The position numbers and the translations under genes were made by a program. Positions 60,158 through 64,000 of a stretch of 64,000 nt of DNA are shown piece after piece. Under the pieces are notes generated by a model. It saw only the letters and a program-made list of their open reading frames with translations, had not been told where the DNA came from and did no database searches. The stretch lies in NCBI RefSeq assembly GCF_023921125.1, contig NZ_CP099466.1, positions 620,001 through 684,000 on the forward strand. Reading direction: 5' to 3'. Numbering within the stretch: the stretch's first letter is position 1; each line of letters begins with the position of its first letter. Origin of the DNA: Arthrobacter caoxuetaonis. GTDB taxonomy: Bacteria > Actinomycetota > Actinomycetes > Actinomycetales > Micrococcaceae.

Positions 60158-62578
60158 ATGGGGCGGGTGAGTTCCCCAGCCGCCCCGCAGCCAGTGTCCA
60201 CCACCCGTTCCTCTGCCCCTGCCCAGAGCAGCGACGAACGCCTTTATGCCCAGATTTATGCCCAGATTGCCGCCGAGCTCGGTGTGGCCGCGTGGCAGGT
60301 GCGTGCCGCCGTCGAACTCCTGGACAGCGGATCCACCGTGCCCTTCATTGCCCGCTACCGCAAGGAAGCCACCGGCACGCTGGATGACACCCAGCTCCGC
60401 GAACTCGATGAACGCCTGCGCTACCTGCGCGAACTGGCGGACCGGCGCCGGGCGATCCTGGATGCTGTCGATGCCCAGGGCAAGCTCACGCCCGAGCTGC
60501 GTGCGGCGATCGAGGCTGCGGACACCAAGTCCCGGCTGGAAGACATTTACCTGCCCTATAAGACCAAACGGCGGACCAAAGCGCAGATCGCCCGTGAGGC
60601 CGGGCTGGAGCCCTTGGCCGAGGCGCTGCTGGCCAACCCGTCCCTGGACCCGGGGAAGGAAGCCGGCCGCTACCTGGGAGAGGGTGTCCCGGACGCTGCT
60701 GAAGCGCTCGCCGGTGCCCGCGCCATTCTGATCGAACGTGCAGGACAGGACGCAGACCTGCTAACCACTGCACGGGAGAAACTGTGGAAGCAGGGGCGCC
60801 TGCGCTCGCAGGTCCGGGCCGGAAAGGAAACAGAAGGGCAGAAGTACGCGGACTACTTCGACTTCTCCCAGGCGCCGTCGGGGATGCCGTCACACCGGGT
60901 GCTGGCACTGCTGCGCGCGGAGAGCGAAGGGATCCTGGAACTGGGCCTGGCGGAAGCCGATCCGGGGGACACGCAGGCCCTGGCCCAGGCACGGCAGCGG
61001 TTCGAGAACACTGTGGCAGCCCGGCTCGGCGTAGCAGCGCGGGGACGGCCGGCTGATGCCTGGCTCCAGCAGACCGTGCAGCTGGCCTGGCGGCGGATTC
61101 TGGCGAAGCTCTCCGTGGACCTGAGGGTCCGGTTGTTCCAGGAGGCAGAAACCGAAGCCGTCCGGGTCTTCGCTGCCAACCTTCGGGATGTCCTGCTCGC
61201 GGCTCCGGCCGGCAACCGGGCCACCCTGGGCCTGGACCCGGGCCTGCGCACCGGCGTGAAGGCAGCGGTGGTGGACGGCACGGGCAAGGTTGTCGCCACG
61301 GACACGGTCTACCCGCATGCACCGGCCCGCAAGTGGGATGAGGCACTGGTCCGGTTGGGCAACCTGGTTCGGAAACACGGGGTGGATCTCGTCGCGATCG
61401 GCAACGGAACGGCGTCCCGCGAAACGGACAAGCTGGCGGCCGAGCTGATGCGGCTGGTTCCGGAGGCGAAGCTGCAGAAACTCGTGGTCTCCGAAGCCGG
61501 AGCCTCCGTGTATTCGGCGTCCGCGCTGGCCGCAGCCGAACTGCCGGGCATGGATGTTTCCCTCCGCGGAGCCGTCTCCATCGCCCGGCGGCTGCAGGAT
61601 CCGCTGGCCGAGCTGGTCAAGATTGATCCGAAGTCCATCGGCGTGGGCCAGTACCAGCACGACATCACGGCCGCCCGGCTGGACCGGTCGCTGGACGCGG
61701 TCGTGGAGGACTGCGTGAACGCCGTTGGAGTGGATGTCAACACGGCCTCCCCGGCGCTGCTCAGCCGGGTTGCCGGCGTCGGACCGCTGCTGAGCGAAAA
61801 CATCGTGGCCTACCGCAACGCCAACGGGCCGTTCGCCCGGCGCCGGGACCTGATGAAGGTCCCGCGCCTGGGCGCCAAGGCGTTTGAACAGTGCGCAGGG
61901 TTCCTGCGCATCACCGGAGGAAGCGATCCGCTGGACGCTTCCAGCGTCCACCCGGAGTCGTACGGGATTGCCCGCAGGATCCTCTCCGCGGCCAAGGCAG
62001 AGATGACTCCCGCCGGTGCGGACCTGCAAGGGCTTGACCCGGCGGCCTTCGTGGATGAGAACACCGGCCTGCCGACCGTCATGGACATCATGAATGAACT
62101 GCGCAAGCCCGGACGCGATCCGCGCCCGGCGTTCAAGACCGCCACCTTCTCCGAGGGCATCGAAAAGATCGCTGACCTGCGGCCCGGCATGGTGCTCGAC
62201 GGCGTGGTCACCAACGTGGCGGCCTTCGGTGCCTTCGTGGATATTGGCGTTCACCAGGACGGGCTCGTGCACATCTCGGCCATGTCTTCCACGTTCATTT
62301 CGGACCCGCGCGACGTCGTGAAGTCCGGCCAGGTGGTGAAGGTGAAGGTGATGGAGGCCGATCCCGAGCGGAAGCGGATTTCGCTGACCCTCCGGCTCGA
62401 GGACGAACTGCCCTCCAGTACCCGCAAGGAAACCGGGCGTCCCGCACGGGCGGGACGCCCGGCCCCGGCGTCCAAGGCGCAGCCAGGCAAAGCAGGCCGC
62501 CCGCCGCGCCGGGAAACGGCCGCCCCGCAGCCGGAAGGGCCGATGGCGGAAGCGCTGCGCCGGGCCGGTCTGGCCTAG
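60158..62578 (+). CDS. tex: Tex-family RNA-binding transcription accessory protein
   Basis: This 806-aa protein has the N-terminal Tex domain (FIARYRKEATG, about 55), a YqgF-like domain (LGLDPGLRTGVKAAVVD, about 350), helix-hairpin-helix DNA-binding elements (VNTASPALLSRVAGVG), and a C-terminal S1 domain (GMVLDGVVTNVAAFGAFVDI and GLVHIS). It ends in a basic, Pro/Arg-rich tail. Tex proteins act with RNA polymerase and the transcript. ATG 60158 is preferred; GTG 60167 is possible. Divergent from the thiamine-diphosphate gene. Confidence 0.93.
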   Translation: MGRVSSPAAPQPVSTTRSSAPAQSSDERLYAQIYAQIAAELGVAAWQVRAAVELLDSGSTVPFIARYRKEATGTLDDTQLRELDERLRYLRELADRRRAILDAVDAQGKLTPELRAAIEAADTKSRLEDIYLPYKTKRRTKAQIAREAGLEPLAEALLANPSLDPGKEAGRYLGEGVPDAAEALAGARAILIERAGQDADLLTTAREKLWKQGRLRSQVRAGKETEGQKYADYFDFSQAPSGMPSHRVLALLRAESEGILELGLAEADPGDTQALAQARQRFENTVAARLGVAARGRPADAWLQQTVQLAWRRILAKLSVDLRVRLFQEAETEAVRVFAANLRDVLLAAPAGNRATLGLDPGLRTGVKAAVVDGTGKVVATDTVYPHAPARKWDEALVRLGNLVRKHGVDLVAIGNGTASRETDKLAAELMRLVPEAKLQKLVVSEAGASVYSASALAAAELPGMDVSLRGAVSIARRLQDPLAELVKIDPKSIGVGQYQHDITAARLDRSLDAVVEDCVNAVGVDVNTASPALLSRVAGVGPLLSENIVAYRNANGPFARRRDLMKVPRLGAKAFEQCAGFLRITGGSDPLDASSVHPESYGIARRILSAAKAEMTPAGADLQGLDPAAFVDENTGLPTVMDIMNELRKPGRDPRPAFKTATFSEGIEKIADLRPGMVLDGVVTNVAAFGAFVDIGVHQDGLVHISAMSSTFISDPRDVVKSGQVVKVKVMEADPERKRISLTLRLEDELPSSTRKETGRPARAGRPAPASKAQPGKAGRPPRRETAAPQPEGPMAEALRRAGLA

Positions 62579-62602
62579 CGCCGGCAGCTTAGCGCCGCGG
62601 GC

Positions 62603-62857
62603 TCAGCCGTCGGCCGAGGTCGGTTCCTGGAGTGCGTCTTCGGGACGGCGGTGATCGTGTTCTGCTTCGTCAGCTCCGCCGGAATGGGCAGCCGGGACGG
62701 TACCTGCGGCATGTGTTCCCTGTTCCTCGCGGATGTTGCCCGCGGGCTGCTCCGTTTCTCCAGGCGTCCGCGGTGCCCCCGTGGGCTCGGGCTGCGGGGC
62801 GCTGGGACCCAGGGGATCCTCGGCGTCGTTGGCGGGTCCGGTCGGTTCAGTAGTCAT
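62603..62857 (-). CDS. Small acidic disordered protein
   Basis: This 84-aa product is rich in Pro, Glu, Ala, Gly and Thr, with no hydrophobic core or motif, and is predicted to be disordered. A good ribosome binding site (GAAAGGA) and ATG 62857 support a real gene. Codon third positions follow the local GC-rich style. It is 20 nt downstream of the HAD phosphatase gene in the same direction. I do not know its function. Confidence 0.6.
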   Translation of the reverse strand: MTTEPTGPANDAEDPLGPSAPQPEPTGAPRTPGETEQPAGNIREEQGTHAAGTVPAAHSGGADEAEHDHRRPEDALQEPTSADG

Positions 62858-62877
62858 GGGGTGTCCTTTCGGGTCGT

Positions 62878-63567
62878 TTAGCTGGCCGACTGCTGGTTCA
62901 GCAGGCTGTCCTGCAGACTCTCCAGCAGGTCCCTCGGGCTGGCGTAAACCTGTTTGGCGCCGGCCTCGAGCAGCTCCGCTTCGCTGGTTCCGCCGCAGGT
63001 GAGTGCGATCGTCGGGATTCCCAGTTTGGCGGCAGACCGCACGTCCCAGACGGAGTCGCCCACAAAAACTGTCTCCTGGGCCTGCAGCCCGGCGGAGTCC
63101 AGGGCCGCCTGGAGGATGTCCGGAGCGGGCTTGCTCTGCTCGGCGTCGGAGGAACTGGTAGCGCCGGTGATGGCGTCGTCGGCATCGATCGCGGCGCGCA
63201 GCGCGTCCAGATCCGCGGAGGAGGCAGAAGATGCCAGGACGACGGCGAGCCCGTCGGAGGCGACTTTGCGCAACAGCTCTGCCGCGCCGTCGAACGCCCG
63301 AAGGGAGGGCCAGGACGCGGAGAAGAGCGCACCGTGGCTCGAATCGAGTTTCTCCTCTTCCTCCGCGGACGGATCACCATCCAGCAGGTGGCTGACGAGC
63401 TTGTCACCGCCCATCCCGATAGCCCGGTGGATGGCCGCCATGGGAATGTCATAGTCCAGCTGGCGGAAGGCCTGCCACCAGGCCACTGTATGGAGGTAAT
63501 TCGAATCAACCAGCGTGCCGTCCACGTCGAAAAGCACGCCGCGCAGGGCCTGGGTTGTCTCCGGCAT
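62878..63567 (-). CDS. HAD-superfamily phosphatase
   Basis: This 229-aa enzyme is a HAD subfamily IA hydrolase. FDVDGTLVDSN (motif I, nucleophile and acid Asp), ASSASSADLDALRA (motif II Ser), SKPAPD (motif III Lys) and GDSVWDVRSA (motif IV) are complete. A helical cap (about 20-80) includes AIHRAIGMGGDKL. Phosphoglycolate and sugar phosphates are typical substrates. It ends 20 nt before the small acidic gene. Confidence 0.92.
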   Translation of the reverse strand: MPETTQALRGVLFDVDGTLVDSNYLHTVAWWQAFRQLDYDIPMAAIHRAIGMGGDKLVSHLLDGDPSAEEEEKLDSSHGALFSASWPSLRAFDGAAELLRKVASDGLAVVLASSASSADLDALRAAIDADDAITGATSSSDAEQSKPAPDILQAALDSAGLQAQETVFVGDSVWDVRSAAKLGIPTIALTCGGTSEAELLEAGAKQVYASPRDLLESLQDSLLNQQSAS

Positions 63568-64000
63568 TCAGTTCCCCTTCGGTTGGGTGATGGTTGCGGG
63601 CGAGTCTAGCGGGGATGATTCGGCAGCGCCCGGTGGGCCGAGGAAAGCCAGCAGCTGCGACTCAAGCACGGATGCATTGCGCATTTCGCATTCCCAGACC
63701 ACCAGGGCTTCCCAGCCGGCATCGTTCAGTGCCTGGAGGGCGGCGGCGTCCCGGGCGAGCGTCCTGGCCCGTTTCGCGGCCCAGAACTCAGGATTCGTTG
63801 CCGGTGCGTGCGTCCCGGCGGGACAGGAATGGGTGTGCCAGAAGCATCCGTTGACGAAGATGACTTTGCGCCTGCCCGCGAAGACCAAGTCCGGCTTTCC
63901 CGGCAGGCTTCCCCCGCGCGTGGCTCCGTGCAGCCTGAACCGGTAACCGGCGCGGTGAAGCAGGCGCCGGATCAGCAGTTCGGGTTTGGTGTTCTTGGAG
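63568..64000 (-). CDS. vsr: Very-short-patch-repair (Vsr-type) endonuclease, 5' part outside window
   Basis: This is the 3' part of a Vsr-family nuclease (DUF559-like fold). Readable from the right edge are SKNTKPELLIRRLLHRAGYR, then LPGKPDLVFAGRRKVIFVNGCFWHTHSC. The catalytic Asp of PGKPDLVF and the metal-ligating region CFWHTH match Vsr, which nicks T:G mismatches left by cytosine methylation. FWAAKRARTLARDAAALQAL and ALVVWECEMRN complete the core. A cognate cytosine methyltransferase would be expected nearby beyond the edge. It is 1 nt from the HAD gene. Confidence 0.85.
   Translation of the reverse strand, partial: SKNTKPELLIRRLLHRAGYRFRLHGATRGGSLPGKPDLVFAGRRKVIFVNGCFWHTHSCPAGTHAPATNPEFWAAKRARTLARDAAALQALNDAGWEALVVWECEMRNASVLESQLLAFLGPPGAAESSPLDSPATITQPKGN

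Noticed and set aside
58333..60387. 684-aa open frame antisense to the thiamine-diphosphate enzyme
   Set aside because: It mirrors a gene with intact cofactor motifs, and shows no family features of its own.
1..64000. CRISPR arrays, rRNA operons, transposons, prophage
   Set aside because: No spaced direct-repeat arrays, rRNA-like blocks, transposase motifs or phage structural genes were seen on either strand.

Overview
The window is a high-GC (roughly two-thirds G+C), gene-dense chromosomal segment from an actinobacterium. Gene content and style point to the Micrococcaceae (Arthrobacter sensu lato): a MobA/DUF6457/MoeA block, GTG starts, ATGA/GTGA start-stop overlaps, probable leaderless starts with a TANNNT box about 7 nt before the start codon, a type III PKS cassette, and MHS, DHA2 and sugar-porter transporters. 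The genus is an inference from gene content, not a database match. I see no rRNA, CRISPR array, transposase, integrase or phage gene.

Layout. (1) 1-5.8 kb: tail of an HNH endonuclease, then mobA, a DUF6457 gene and moeA, convergent with an FdhF/YdeP-type molybdopterin oxidoreductase that is divergent from fdhD. Cofactor assembly, sulfur insertion and the consuming enzyme sit together. (2) 5.8-9.6 kb: a histidine kinase with a degenerate receiver-like N terminus, and an ABC exporter half-transporter. (3) 9.6-17.6 kb: a complete-looking sugar catabolic locus. A leftward operon (SIS isomerase/deaminase, ROK kinase, PfkB kinase, class II aldolase, DeoR regulator) is divergent from a rightward ABC importer (lipoprotein plus two permeases, no ATPase), with an 8-bp-arm inverted repeat between them. 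The enzyme set best fits galactosamine/GalNAc or a tagatose-6-phosphate route. (4) 17.6-20.9 kb: tRNA-Arg(CCU) and a MarR-MMPL pair around a perfect 25-bp operator-like palindrome. (5) 21-28.2 kb: inositol-monophosphatase-family gene, pcrA helicase, sucCD, and an MFS sugar porter.

(6) 28.2-38.8 kb: secreted S15/CocE-type hydrolase, a small secreted protein, a zinc alcohol dehydrogenase, a TetR-DHA2 efflux pair, a ferritin-like/VIT1 fusion, acyl-CoA synthetase and an AI-2E-family permease. A 56-bp perfect palindrome lies between the efflux and VIT genes. (7) 38.9-47 kb: XRE-cupin regulator with a GH38 alpha-mannosidase; a flavin monooxygenase divergent from an agmatinase-family ureohydrolase that is coupled to a thiamine-diphosphate enzyme. 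That last pair could be part of an arginine transaminase route. (8) 47-51.8 kb: CPA1 antiporter, then a leftward type III PKS / methyltransferase / FAD-hydroxylase operon resembling phenolic-lipid cassettes. (9) 52-57 kb: MHS symporter, then a LysR regulator divergent from mmsB-mmsA (valine catabolism). (10) 57-64 kb: CtaG-like membrane protein, DUF503, a second thiamine-diphosphate enzyme, tex, a small acidic disordered protein, a HAD phosphatase, and the 3' part of a Vsr-type endonuclease running off the right edge.

Most of the window is ordinary metabolism and transport. The items most worth a second look are the sugar locus with its shared operator, the PKS cassette with its leader palindrome, the ureohydrolase/ThDP pair, the 56-bp palindrome, and the inverted repeats between lysR and mmsBA.
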